A program made the translations under genes and the position numbers. Positions 1-7,869 of a DNA stretch of 20,096 nt are shown here, one piece after another. The notes under the pieces were generated by a model, which saw only the letters and a list, made by a program, of their open reading frames with translations, was not told the DNA's origin and made no database searches. Numbering within the stretch: the first letter of the stretch is position 1; the number at the start of each line of letters is the position of its first letter. The DNA comes from JACCXJ01 sp052387115. Lineage in GTDB: Bacteria; Pseudomonadota; Gammaproteobacteria; JACCXJ01. The stretch lies in NCBI GenBank assembly GCA_052387115.1, contig JBQTJM010000201.1, positions 1 through 20,096 on the forward strand, written 5' to 3'.

Positions 1-1
1 T

Positions 2-76
2 ATCGCAACCTGGCAGGCGGCGGAGATCGAAGACGGCCGTCCGTGGAAGGTCGCGGTGGTCGAGGTCTGGAAGTAG
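2..76 (+). CDS. 3' end of an unidentified gene (partial)
   Basis: An open frame enters from the left edge and stops at TAG (74-76), giving 24 residues that end in VAVVEVWK. No family can be assigned from so short a tail. It is called coding because the frame is open to the edge, uses GC-rich codons like the neighbours, and is followed by promoter-like spacer DNA. It could also be a chance open frame. Confidence 0.45.
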   Translation: MATWQAAEIEDGRPWKVAVVEVWK

Positions 77-88
77 CCCTCGCCCCAA

Positions 89-127
89 TTGACGCGAAGG
101 AGCGGTCCGTCATAACGATCGTATGAC
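89..127 (+). promoter_or_regulatory. Candidate promoter and operator of the HicB-like gene
   Basis: A -35-like TTGACG (89-94) lies 18 bp before a weak -10-like TAACGA (113-118). A near-perfect inverted repeat covers the -10: GTCATA (109-114) and TATGAC (122-127) flank CGATCG, with one extra A at 115. HicB antitoxins commonly repress their own promoters through a DNA-binding domain, so an operator overlapping the -10 is plausible. That this repeat is bound by anything is inference. Confidence 0.35.
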
Positions 128-167
128 ATACCACGGTAGCTCTTAGATTCCTTTGTTCGTCGTTTTC

Positions 168-193
168 GCTCCTTACGCGTTAGCGTAGGGAGC
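168..193 (+). promoter_or_regulatory. Strong hairpin in the 5' leader of the HicB-like gene
   Basis: Two 11-nt arms (168-178 and 183-193) pair with a single G-T mismatch around a GTTA loop. The hairpin ends just before the GAGGGAG ribosome-binding site (about 196-202) of the GTG start at 211. No T-run follows, so it is not a standard terminator. A leader structure that modulates translation is possible but untested. Confidence 0.4.
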
Positions 194-210
194 TTGAGGG
201 AGACACGGCG

Positions 211-513
211 GTGGAAAAGCGATACAAGATAATCATTGAAAAGCACACTGACGGATATGTCGCATATCCGTTGGGAATGAAAGGCGTCGTTGTCGGCCAA
301 GGCGATTCGTACGAGGAGGCGCTGGCGGACGTAAAATCTGCGATCGCCTTCCATTTCGAAACGTTCGGCCCAGATGACTTGGAGACCGACCAATCAACGC
401 TTGAAGCCTTCGTGGCGGAGACGCATGTCATCAAGCGATCCACCTTGAGAACAATCTGCTCGCAGGCGCGGATCTCGCGCGAGGAGCTCATCCGCATTTA
501 CGAACGAACCTGA
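211..513 (+). CDS. HicB-family antitoxin-like protein, probably fused to a HicA C-terminal remnant
   Basis: This 100-residue protein starts at GTG, 8 bp after a good ribosome-binding site. Residues 1-50 have the HicB fold signature: an N-terminal strand (YKIIIEKHTDGYVAYP), a glycine-rich turn, then GDSYEEALADVKSAIAFH. HicB neutralises the HicA mRNA interferase, which is normally encoded next door. No hicA is visible on either side. Residues 72-98 (starting HVIKRSTLRTI, then ISREELIRIY) resemble the usual C-terminus of HicA proteins, which often end in a K-x-GTLRxI...AgIsxEEf pattern, rather than a HicB tail. The simplest reading is an in-frame deletion that removed the hicB stop and most of hicA, including its catalytic histidine. 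The HicB assignment is secure; the fusion is inferred from remembered family patterns. Confidence 0.75.
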   Translation: MEKRYKIIIEKHTDGYVAYPLGMKGVVVGQGDSYEEALADVKSAIAFHFETFGPDDLETDQSTLEAFVAETHVIKRSTLRTICSQARISREELIRIYERT

Positions 514-599
514 TCCGCCGGGCGCGCTGTGCCGCGCCTGATCCTGAAGTATTCCATCTGTTGCATTTGCCGAAAAACGCCGTAGGCGTGCCCAACGAT

Positions 600-640
600 G
601 TAGGGGGTCAGGCGCGCCGTACGCGCCGTAACCCGCCAAC
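600..640 (-). repeat. Dispersed palindromic repeat, copy 1 (inverted)
   Basis: Read on the minus strand, this 41-nt unit has the pattern GTTGGCGGGTTACGGCGCG then TACGGCGCGCCTGACCCCC. It matches the copies at 718-760 and 7709-7751 around the shared core GTTACGGCGCG or ATTACGGCGCG and the closing CCTAC-type end. It is in the opposite orientation to copy 2, about 77 bp away. Confidence 0.6.
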
Positions 641-717
641 TCGCCGGTCGCCCGACCGACCCCTTGCGCAAGTCGCGTTCTCGCCATATGACGAGCGAGA
701 CGCGCTACGCGCGTCGG

Positions 718-760
718 GTTGGTGCATTACGGCGCGCACAGCGCACCTGATGCAACCTAC
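718..760 (+). repeat. Dispersed palindromic repeat, copy 2
   Basis: This 43-nt unit begins GTTGGTGCATTACGGCGCGC and ends GATGCAACCTAC. The outer arms can pair and the centre is GC-rich and alternating. It shares TTACGGCGCGCACAGC with the copy at 7709-7751, which supports a dispersed REP-like or MITE-like family in this genome. Confidence 0.65.
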
Positions 761-1468
761 AGTCTCTGCCGCCCGCCGGCACGGCCGCGGCGCCTTCGAG
801 GATGGCCAGCCGACACGTTCGCGCTCCCTCCGGTAGCGGAAGCATATGTTCTCCCTCTCGCTCCGGGAGGGCACCAGGAAACTCCCTCCCCTGTCCGCGT
901 GCGGACAAGGACCGGGGCGGGGGTCAAACCTAGGCGCGAACCCAACCCTTTCTCGGCTGCAGCGCCTTTACCCCCACCCTAGCCCTCCCCCGCTCCGCGC
1001 AGGGGAGGGGACCGGAAACCCGCTCTCCCGTTGCCGGGAGCGCACGGGCATACGGGGATTACGAGCAATGAAAGCGTTTGATTTGATTCCCCTCATCCTA
1101 ACGGCGATGCCGCCTTGTGGTCACTCCGGACAATGAAAGATGGCGATAAGGGGTTCCGTTTGCCCACACGCGTAACATTCTTCACGGCAACCTTCTCCCT
1201 GAGGGAGGAGGGACCCCCGGACTTTGTTCAAATGGTCCGTACGACATTGGACGTGTGAAAATCTAATGAAGTCCGAAGTCAGTCAGATCCTAGATTTCTT
1301 GGCCGCGCGGTTCAAAACCTCGACAGCTGCCGGACGAAGCGCCCAGCCGGGCGTAAGCTGCACCGTGTCCAAGCCCGTTCAGGCGGCAAACCCTTTGTGG
1401 GCCGTCGGTCCCCGCTCCGGCAAACTCCAGCCCTCTACTGGCCAATGGCGCGCGCGACCGCACCCCTG

Positions 1469-1894
1469 CTATTCCCGCGAAAAATCACCCAGCAGCATGA
1501 TCTTCCCGAGCACCGAGGCCTTGGTGTAATAGCGCTCATCGGCGGTGACCAGCGTAGTGTCCTCCTCGAATGCGACGGCGTGGTAGAGGGTATCGAAGAG
1601 GTGATGACCAAGCTGCCGCGATAGCCGCATCGCCCGGCGGTAGACCCTGAGGGAACCGGCGCGGGTGCCGCAGTCGAAAATGCGCGCGACATCGGCGAGA
1701 TCGTCGAGGGCGGTTGCCGGTCGTTCGCGGACCAAGACGGCAGCGATTTCCGCGAGCGCGTGCGGCGGCTGGATCAGTCTGAGCTCATCGGCCTCGATCG
1801 CGCGCAACAACGCCGTGGCTTGAGGCAAGTCGGCTTCCGCCGGGGTTCGAAGAAACCATTTGAGCGTAACGCTGGCATCCAGCGTGACGCGCAC
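1469..1894 (-). CDS. PIN-domain ribonuclease toxin (VapC-like)
   Basis: This 141-residue protein has the full acidic set of PIN-domain nucleases: D6 in the first strand (VTLDASVTLKWF), E49 (HALAEIAAVL), D101 (FDTLYHAVA) and D119 (LVTADERYY). PIN toxins cleave RNA using these metal-binding residues. The GTG start at 1894 directly abuts the TGA stop of the upstream antitoxin (1897-1895), with a GAGGGG ribosome-binding site inside the antitoxin gene, so translation is probably coupled. Length and motif order are normal and no truncation is visible, so it is probably active. The specific RNA target cannot be predicted. Confidence 0.9.
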   Translation of the reverse strand: MRVTLDASVTLKWFLRTPAEADLPQATALLRAIEADELRLIQPPHALAEIAAVLVRERPATALDDLADVARIFDCGTRAGSLRVYRRAMRLSRQLGHHLFDTLYHAVAFEEDTTLVTADERYYTKASVLGKIMLLGDFSRE

Positions 1895-2128
1895 TCAGGG
1901 CCGCCCCTCTTCACGGGCGTCGTCGATCTCGGCCTGGCTGACGACGGGGCGCTCGTCCAGCCGGGACAGGATGCGCCCGATGGCCTCATCGGATCTAGCC
2001 TTGCGCCCGGCGCGTTCGACGGCTTCCTGCAACAGGGCGGTCACGATGGCGCTCTTGTTGGCGTTGGCAAAGGTGCGATTGAAGCGCTCCTTGACGTCAT
2101 CGGGGACACTGAAGTTCATGGTTGCCAT
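1895..2128 (-). CDS. Antitoxin of the PIN-domain toxin
   Basis: This 77-residue protein is encoded immediately upstream of the PIN toxin in the same operon. The N-terminal strand MNFSVPDDVKERFNRTF followed by a helix (KSAIVTALLQEAVERAG) resembles a ribbon-helix-helix DNA-binding region. The C-terminal part, rich in Asp, Glu and Arg and ending DDAREEGRP, is the expected toxin-binding tail. The ATG at 2128 is used; an internal ATG at 2119 is an alternative. A near-palindrome and promoter lie just upstream (2140-2187), consistent with autorepression by the antitoxin or the complex. The exact antitoxin family name is not certain. Confidence 0.82.
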   Translation of the reverse strand: MATMNFSVPDDVKERFNRTFANANKSAIVTALLQEAVERAGRKARSDEAIGRILSRLDERPVVSQAEIDDAREEGRP

Positions 2129-2139
2129 GGCGGTGTCCG

Positions 2140-2187
2140 GTTGTTGAACATTTTAACAACTATGCGATGGGCACTTGCTCCCGTCAA
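2140..2187 (-). promoter_or_regulatory. Promoter and operator of the toxin-antitoxin operon
   Basis: On the minus strand, a -35 TTGACG (2187-2182) and a -10 CATAGT (2164-2159) are separated by 17 bp. Directly downstream is a 21-bp near-palindrome (2140-2160) with perfect outer arms GTTGTT and AACAAC. It covers the expected transcription start, a good position for antitoxin-mediated autorepression. The arms are seen directly; the repressor assignment is inference. Confidence 0.55.
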
Positions 2188-2354
2188 GGGATGGCCGCGC
2201 TCGTCCGCAGGGATCGGTTCCGACGCGAGGGGGTACAGAGGTCATGAACGACGAGATTCGACGCCCATGCCCCTTGAAAGGTCACGCCCCTGTCATGCCG
2301 GCGTCCTCTGCTCCTGGTGTAGAATCCCCAAGATTCATTCGTTGCGCCGCATCC

Positions 2355-3446
2355 ATGTCACAGCCATCCCGCGAGCAAGTCGAGTCGGCCCTGCGTGGCT
2401 ATTCGGACCCCTATCTGGGCCAGGACTTGGTGTCGGCCAAGGCGGTCAAGGGCATCGCCATCGAGGGGGAGCGGGTCAGCCTCAAGATCGAGATCGGCTA
2501 CCCGATCCACGGCATCGAATCGGTGCTGGTCGCGGCCTTGCAGCAGGCCGTCGCGAGCGCGACCGGCGCACAGGACGTCACGGTCGGCATCACCCAGAAG
2601 ATCGTGGCGCACGCGGTCCAGAAGGGCACGACCGCCCTGCCGAACGTCAAGAACATCGTAGCCGTGGCCTCGGGGAAAGGTGGGGTGGGCAAGTCGACCG
2701 TGGCCGTGAACCTCGCCCTGGCCCTGCAGGCGAGCGGGGCGCAGGCGGCGATCCTCGACGCCGACATCTACGGCCCGAGCCAGCCGCGCATGCTGGGCGC
2801 CCAGGGCAAGCCCGAGTGCCTGGACGGGAAATCCTTCGAGCCGCTCGTGAGCTACGGCGTCCAGGCCATCTCCATCGGCAACCTCATCGACGAGGAGACC
2901 CCGATGATCTGGCGCGGCCCCATGGTCACCTCGGCCCTGCAGCAGTTGCTGAACGACACGCGCTGGCGGGATGTGGATTATCTGGTCGTGGACCTCCCGC
3001 CCGGCACCGGCGACATCCAGTTGACGCTCTGCCAGCGCATCCCGGTGAGCGGGGCGGTCATTGTGACTACCCCCCAGGATATCGCGCTGCTGGATGCCCG
3101 CAAGGCCCTCAAGATGTTCCAAAAGGTCGAGGTCCCGGTACTCGGCGTGGTCGAGAACATGAGCGTCTATACCTGCGGGCATTGCGGGCACGACGAGCAC
3201 ATCTTCGGGGAGGGCGGCGGGGCGGCCATGGCCAGGCAGTATGGCGTCGATCTGCTCGGCGCCCTGCCGCTCGAGACACGAATCCGCGAGGGCGCGGATC
3301 AGGGGCGACCGATCGTGGCCATCGAGCCCGAGTCTCGCGCCGCGGAGCTGTACCGGGAGATCGCGCGCAAGATCGCGGGCAAGATCGCGGTGCGGGCGCG
3401 GGACTATTCGGGGCGCTTTCCCAAGATCGTCATCGAAAATACCTAG
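2355..3446 (+). CDS. mrp: Mrp/ApbC/NBP35-family iron-sulfur cluster carrier ATPase
   Basis: This 363-residue protein has an N-terminal MIP18/DUF59-type domain (about residues 1-85) and a P-loop ATPase domain. The deviant Walker A is GKGGVGKS at 107-114, followed by the ILDADIYGPSQPRMLG switch region and the VVDLPPGTGD Walker B region. A C-x-x-C (TCGHCG) near residue 275 is the usual site for a bridging Fe-S cluster at the dimer interface. Members carry and transfer Fe-S clusters to apoproteins in the cytoplasm. The ATG at 2355 gives the family length (about 365); the frame is open further upstream but that part is not family-like. It is 3 bp before dcd, so the two are probably cotranscribed. 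Confidence 0.93.
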   Translation: MSQPSREQVESALRGYSDPYLGQDLVSAKAVKGIAIEGERVSLKIEIGYPIHGIESVLVAALQQAVASATGAQDVTVGITQKIVAHAVQKGTTALPNVKNIVAVASGKGGVGKSTVAVNLALALQASGAQAAILDADIYGPSQPRMLGAQGKPECLDGKSFEPLVSYGVQAISIGNLIDEETPMIWRGPMVTSALQQLLNDTRWRDVDYLVVDLPPGTGDIQLTLCQRIPVSGAVIVTTPQDIALLDARKALKMFQKVEVPVLGVVENMSVYTCGHCGHDEHIFGEGGGAAMARQYGVDLLGALPLETRIREGADQGRPIVAIEPESRAAELYREIARKIAGKIAVRARDYSGRFPKIVIENT

Positions 3447-3449
3447 GCT

Positions 3450-4016
<567 letters not shown>

Positions 4017-4021
4017 AACGC

Positions 4022-4969
4022 ATGCGGGCGCTGTACATCTGCGGGTCGCTGAACCAGACCACGATGATGTACGCCGTATCGCGCCACCTGCCCGAGTTCC
4101 GCGCCTTTTTTACCCCCTATTACTGCGACGGTTATCTCAAGCCCATCCATCGCACCGGGATCCTGGACTGGACGGTGATGGGCGGCAAGTTCCTGCGCCA
4201 GACGCTCGGGTTCCTCAACGAGCGGGGTGTCAGCATCGACTACGAGGGCCGCCGGGGATCTTACGATCTCGTCGTCACCTGCAGCGACCTCATCGTCCCG
4301 AAGAACGTGCGCGGGGCCCGGCTCGTCCTCGTGCAGGAAGGGATGACCGATCCCGAGTCGATCCTCTATCATCTGGTCAAGATACTGCCCCTGCCGCGCT
4401 GGCTGGCCTCCACCGCGACCACCGGGCTCTCCGATGCCTACGACCTCTTCTGCGTGGCCTCCGAGGGTTACCGCGACCTGTTCGTAAAAAAGGGGGTGCG
4501 CCGGGAAAAGACGCGCGTCACAGGGATCCCGAACTTCGACGATTGCCGGAGTTTCGTGGACAACGATTTCCCGCACCGGGACTATGTCCTGGCCGCGACC
4601 TCGGACCGGCGCGAGGTGTACCGGTACGAGAACCGTCGCCGCTTCATCGACAAGGTCAACCGCCTCGCCCGGGGTCGCCCGATCGTCTTCAAGTTCCACC
4701 CCAACGAGAACCACGACCGGGCGCGCCGCGAGGTCGAGCGCTATTCGCCCGGGGCCCTGATGTTCAAGGACGGCAACACCGACCACATGATCGCGAACTG
4801 CACGACCTTGGTGACGGGTTTCTCCTCGGTCGTGTACGTGGCGCTGGCGCTCGGCAAGGAGGTGCATGCCGGGGTGCCGACCGAGGAGCTCAGGCGCCTC
4901 CTGCCGCTCCAGAACGGCGGGCGCTCCGCGGCCAACATCGCGGTAGAGTGCCTGAGCCTATTCGCGTGA
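4022..4969 (+). CDS. Conserved GT-B-like protein of unknown substrate
   Basis: This 315-residue protein starts at ATG 4022. There is no signal peptide or membrane span. The N-terminal half begins with a Rossmann-type strand and glycine turn (ALYICGSLNQTT). The C-terminal half has features of GT-B nucleotide-sugar enzymes: VTGIPNFDD, IVFKFHPNENHDRA, then MIANCTTLVTGFSSVVYVAL ending in ALGKEVH. These resemble the CDP-glycerol glycerophosphotransferase / UDP-GlcNAc 2-epimerase fold group. A glycosyltransferase or epimerase-like role in surface polysaccharide is possible, but no donor or acceptor can be named. It is the last gene of the mrp-dcd operon, although no functional link to Fe-S or nucleotide metabolism is obvious. 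No clear terminator was found in 4970-5135. Confidence 0.7.
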   Translation: MRALYICGSLNQTTMMYAVSRHLPEFRAFFTPYYCDGYLKPIHRTGILDWTVMGGKFLRQTLGFLNERGVSIDYEGRRGSYDLVVTCSDLIVPKNVRGARLVLVQEGMTDPESILYHLVKILPLPRWLASTATTGLSDAYDLFCVASEGYRDLFVKKGVRREKTRVTGIPNFDDCRSFVDNDFPHRDYVLAATSDRREVYRYENRRRFIDKVNRLARGRPIVFKFHPNENHDRARREVERYSPGALMFKDGNTDHMIANCTTLVTGFSSVVYVALALGKEVHAGVPTEELRRLLPLQNGGRSAANIAVECLSLFA

Positions 4970-5135
4970 CCCGTCAGTCATGGCGTCTGGACCGCGTATG
5001 ATCACCAGCCGCCGGAAGCCGACTGCGCGATCGCGGCCGTGCGGACAGTGACCGATCATGGGGCACTTGATGGTAGCGAGCGAGGCGCTTCAATACACTA
5101 CGCCGACCCCAGCAGTTGTTATTGCGACTCTAGCA

Positions 5136-7688
5136 CTACGCCAGCTTTCTCAGCGGTCTCGGTTTGCCTACCGCGTAACCTTGCGCGTAGTTCACGCCGA
5201 TTACCTTGAGCCGCGCCAAGATCCTTTCGTCCTCGACGGACTCTGCGATCGTTTCGAGACCCATCACATGACCGATCCTATGGATCGCTTCGACCATCGC
5301 ATGATCGATGGGGTCCCTCACCATGTCTTTCACGAAACCGCCGTCGATCTTCAAGAAGTCTACGGGAAGCGTCTTCAGATAGGCGAACGAAGACAGGCCG
5401 CTGCCAAAATCGTCGAGGGCGAAGCGGCACCCGCGCGGCTTGAGGGCCGAGAAAAAGCGCTTGGCCAAGCTGAGATTGCTGATCGCGGCCGTCTCGGTGA
5501 TCTCGAAGCAGATCCGTTCCAGAACGACCGCACAGACCTCTATCTGCTGCTCGACGAACTCCAGGAACTGCCGGTCGCTCAGGGACTGGCCAGACAGGTT
5601 GATGGCGACAGAGCCCGATGGCATGACGGTATCCGGGTCACGCAATGCCGCGAAAACGCTGCGGATGACCCAACGGTCGATGGCCTGCATCTGGTTGTAA
5701 CGTTCCGCGGCCGGGATAAACGCGGAGGGCGGGACTAGATCGCCGTCACGGTTCAAAAGACGCAGCAGCACCTCGCCGTGCGCTCGGCCAGTCTCTCCGA
5801 GCGGGATGATCGGCTGGTAGAACAGCGTGAATCGGCTCTCGGCCAATGCCTCTTGGATGCGCGGCACCCATTGCATCTCCCCGTGACGCTGAGCCAGCTC
5901 GTGGTCATCGGGCTCGTATAGGTGCACGCGGTTGCGGCCTTGCTCTTTGGCGGCATAGCACGCATTATCCGCCGCCCTGAAGACGGTGGCCACGGTATCG
6001 ACTCCCGGACCAATAGGCACGAGCCCGATGCTCGCGCCTATCGTGAAGCCTCGGTCCTGCCACACGAAGCGGAGATCCTGCAGCGCCTGGCGCATCTGAT
6101 GGGCGATCCGCAGCGCCTGCCCCTGTTGGCAGTGCTCCAGCAGTACCCCGAATTCGTCGCCGCCGAGGCGCGCGAGCGTATCGCGTTTGCGCACCTGGGA
6201 CACGAGCACGGCGCCTACCTGCCGTAACAGCTCGTCCCCTGCGACATGCCCGCAGGTATCGTTGACGACCTTGAACTGGTCGAGGTCCAGATAAACGACG
6301 GCGTGCCACTCCTCCGGCAGTGTCGTGGCGAGGATACGCTCCAGCCGACGCTCGAACTCCCGGCGATTGACGAGCCCGGTCAGCGCATCGTGGGAAGCCT
6401 GGTAGCTCAATTGACGCGCCGCTCGGCGCGCCTCGGTAACATCACGAAAGATCAATACGCATCCTATCGTGGCGCCCGCGTGGTCGTGGATTGGGGCGGC
6501 CGAATAGTCTATCGAGATCTCCTGCCCGGCACGGGAGATCAACAGCGTACTGCTCGAAAGGCCAACGATCTTGTCTTCCCGTAAGCACCGTTCCACGGGG
6601 TCATCCACTGGGTCATGGGTGTTCTCATCCACGATACTGAGCACGTGGCGGAGCAGCCGGCCTTCGGCCTCGACCTGCGGCCAACCCGTCAATTGCTCGG
6701 CGCTTTGATTCAGGTAATCGACGCGACCGGCAACATCCGTGGTGATAACGGCATCTCCGATGGACGCCAGAGTGACTTGGATCCGTTCTTTCTCATCGAA
6801 CAGCGTGTTCTCGGCACGCTGACGTTCGGCGATCTCCCTTTGCAGCACGGAGACCGTGCGGGCAAGCTCAAAGGTCCGCTCCCGCACGCGGCTCTCGAGC
6901 TGCCGGTGGGTGTTCGCAACCTGCCCCGCCATGCGGTCAAAGGCCCGGCTTAGACCGGCGACCTCGTCTGTCCCCCGCAGATCGGCGCGCGCCCCTAAGT
7001 TTCCTGCGGCGAATTCCTGTGTAGCATGCAACAACGCGTTAAGCCTGCGCGTCAGAACGATATGAATCAGGACCCCGAGCACCATGGCCAGGCCGATAAG
7101 CACAGCGACCATCTCCAGGCGATGCTTCTCGACCGTGCGCCGGGCGTGGGCGAGCTGGCGCAACAGGTCTCTTTGCACCATCAAGACACCTATCCGCGTC
7201 GGTCCATCCGCGTCGGCGCGGGCATCCAGCCTGACCGGGTATATTCCCAATACGTAGCGGCCACCGGCGACGAGGAACAGCTCACCGGATAATTGCGCTC
7301 GTACCCGTTCGATTATCGCCTGCAACGGCTCGTCTGTCCAGCGCGGCCATTGCGCCCGGGTCACCTCCGCCAGCGATCGGCCGACCCATTCGCCCTTCGT
7401 TGCGCCCAGCACGATGTCGGTATCATCAGCCAGTATCGCACTCTGCGACTCCGAAGCCCTGCCGAGGAGCGCCATCTCTTGTGCAACGCGCTCGTGGTCA
7501 CCCGTGGCGAGCGCATAGCGGAACTGCTTCTGGAGCAGTGCCATGCGGCTTATCATCTGCGAAACCCCTTCCCCCCGGACCACGGCCTCCGCGGCACCCC
7601 ATTCCTTCTGCACCGAGTAGGCCGCGAGGACCGCCGTGAATACGACGATGAGGAGAGGGATCCCATAGCGTAAGGAGACTCGAAACAT
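5136..7688 (-). CDS. Membrane-bound GGDEF-EAL c-di-GMP enzyme with HAMP and PAS domains
   Basis: This 850-residue protein has an N-terminal membrane helix (about 9-26), a periplasmic sensor region (about 30-190), a second helix (about 193-213), HAMP (about 214-265), a coiled linker, PAS (about 300-418), GGDEF (about 430-590) and EAL (about 610-850). The diguanylate cyclase motif GGDEF is at 509-513, with an RKRD inhibitory site at 500-503. The phosphodiesterase residues also look complete: E639 (in EVL rather than EAL), N697, E729, D759-D760, K780, E816 and Q836. It could therefore both make and degrade c-di-GMP. The frame is open to a TTG at 7778, but those extra codons are encoded by a palindromic repeat, so the ATG at 7688, which begins the transmembrane segment, is preferred. 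Confidence 0.92.
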   Translation of the reverse strand: MFRVSLRYGIPLLIVVFTAVLAAYSVQKEWGAAEAVVRGEGVSQMISRMALLQKQFRYALATGDHERVAQEMALLGRASESQSAILADDTDIVLGATKGEWVGRSLAEVTRAQWPRWTDEPLQAIIERVRAQLSGELFLVAGGRYVLGIYPVRLDARADADGPTRIGVLMVQRDLLRQLAHARRTVEKHRLEMVAVLIGLAMVLGVLIHIVLTRRLNALLHATQEFAAGNLGARADLRGTDEVAGLSRAFDRMAGQVANTHRQLESRVRERTFELARTVSVLQREIAERQRAENTLFDEKERIQVTLASIGDAVITTDVAGRVDYLNQSAEQLTGWPQVEAEGRLLRHVLSIVDENTHDPVDDPVERCLREDKIVGLSSSTLLISRAGQEISIDYSAAPIHDHAGATIGCVLIFRDVTEARRAARQLSYQASHDALTGLVNRREFERRLERILATTLPEEWHAVVYLDLDQFKVVNDTCGHVAGDELLRQVGAVLVSQVRKRDTLARLGGDEFGVLLEHCQQGQALRIAHQMRQALQDLRFVWQDRGFTIGASIGLVPIGPGVDTVATVFRAADNACYAAKEQGRNRVHLYEPDDHELAQRHGEMQWVPRIQEALAESRFTLFYQPIIPLGETGRAHGEVLLRLLNRDGDLVPPSAFIPAAERYNQMQAIDRWVIRSVFAALRDPDTVMPSGSVAINLSGQSLSDRQFLEFVEQQIEVCAVVLERICFEITETAAISNLSLAKRFFSALKPRGCRFALDDFGSGLSSFAYLKTLPVDFLKIDGGFVKDMVRDPIDHAMVEAIHRIGHVMGLETIAESVEDERILARLKVIGVNYAQGYAVGKPRPLRKLA

Positions 7689-7708
7689 CCTTGGTGTCCA
7701 GGCCTCAG

Positions 7709-7751
7709 CTTGGTGGGTTACGGCGCGCACAGCACGCCGAACCCACCCTAC
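7709..7751 (+). repeat. Dispersed palindromic repeat, copy 3
   Basis: Perfect 8-bp arms GGTGGGTT (7712-7719) and AACCCACC (7740-7747) enclose a 20-nt GC-rich core, whose own CGGCG and CGCCG ends can pair. It shares TTACGGCGCGCACAGC with the copy at 718-760. It sits about 20 bp upstream of the GGDEF-EAL start codon, within its leader or promoter region. Confidence 0.7.
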
Positions 7752-7869
7752 TTCCAAAGCGTTCGGCTTATGCACCAACCTATTGCCTATGATCGTCGTC
7801 TATAAGCTACTCCGATCCCATGTTTTCCTTATATAATTCCGTCCGGCGGACACCGTGGCCACCCGCCTA

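Larger units (their letters stand above)
514..1468. other. Gene-free stretch of 955 bp, rich in GC palindromes
   Basis: No frame here has a credible start, ribosome-binding site and protein-like composition. It holds two oppositely oriented copies of a dispersed palindromic repeat (600-640 and 718-760) and several C-rich or G-rich tracts (about 845-1020 and 1190-1220). A hairpin has arms CTCCCG (1025-1030) and CGGGAG (1035-1040). The tracts look like intergenic repeat debris. The open frames that cross it are short and low-complexity (Arg/Pro-rich), as expected for chance frames in GC-rich DNA. Confidence 0.6.

Noticed and set aside
846..1136. Plus-strand frame of 96 codons in the gene-free stretch
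   Set aside because: It is made of C/G-tract repeat DNA and has no ribosome-binding site or recognisable motif.
2310..2330. -10-like TAGAAT upstream of mrp
   Set aside because: No -35 at a usable distance was found, so a promoter cannot be supported.
4970..5135. Terminator between the converging GT-like and GGDEF-EAL genes
   Set aside because: Only a short CGCGATCGCG palindrome was found, with no stem plus T-run; not enough to call.
7689..7778. N-terminal extension of the GGDEF-EAL protein from a TTG
   Set aside because: The extra codons are encoded by a dispersed palindromic repeat; the ATG at 7688 directly precedes the membrane helix.
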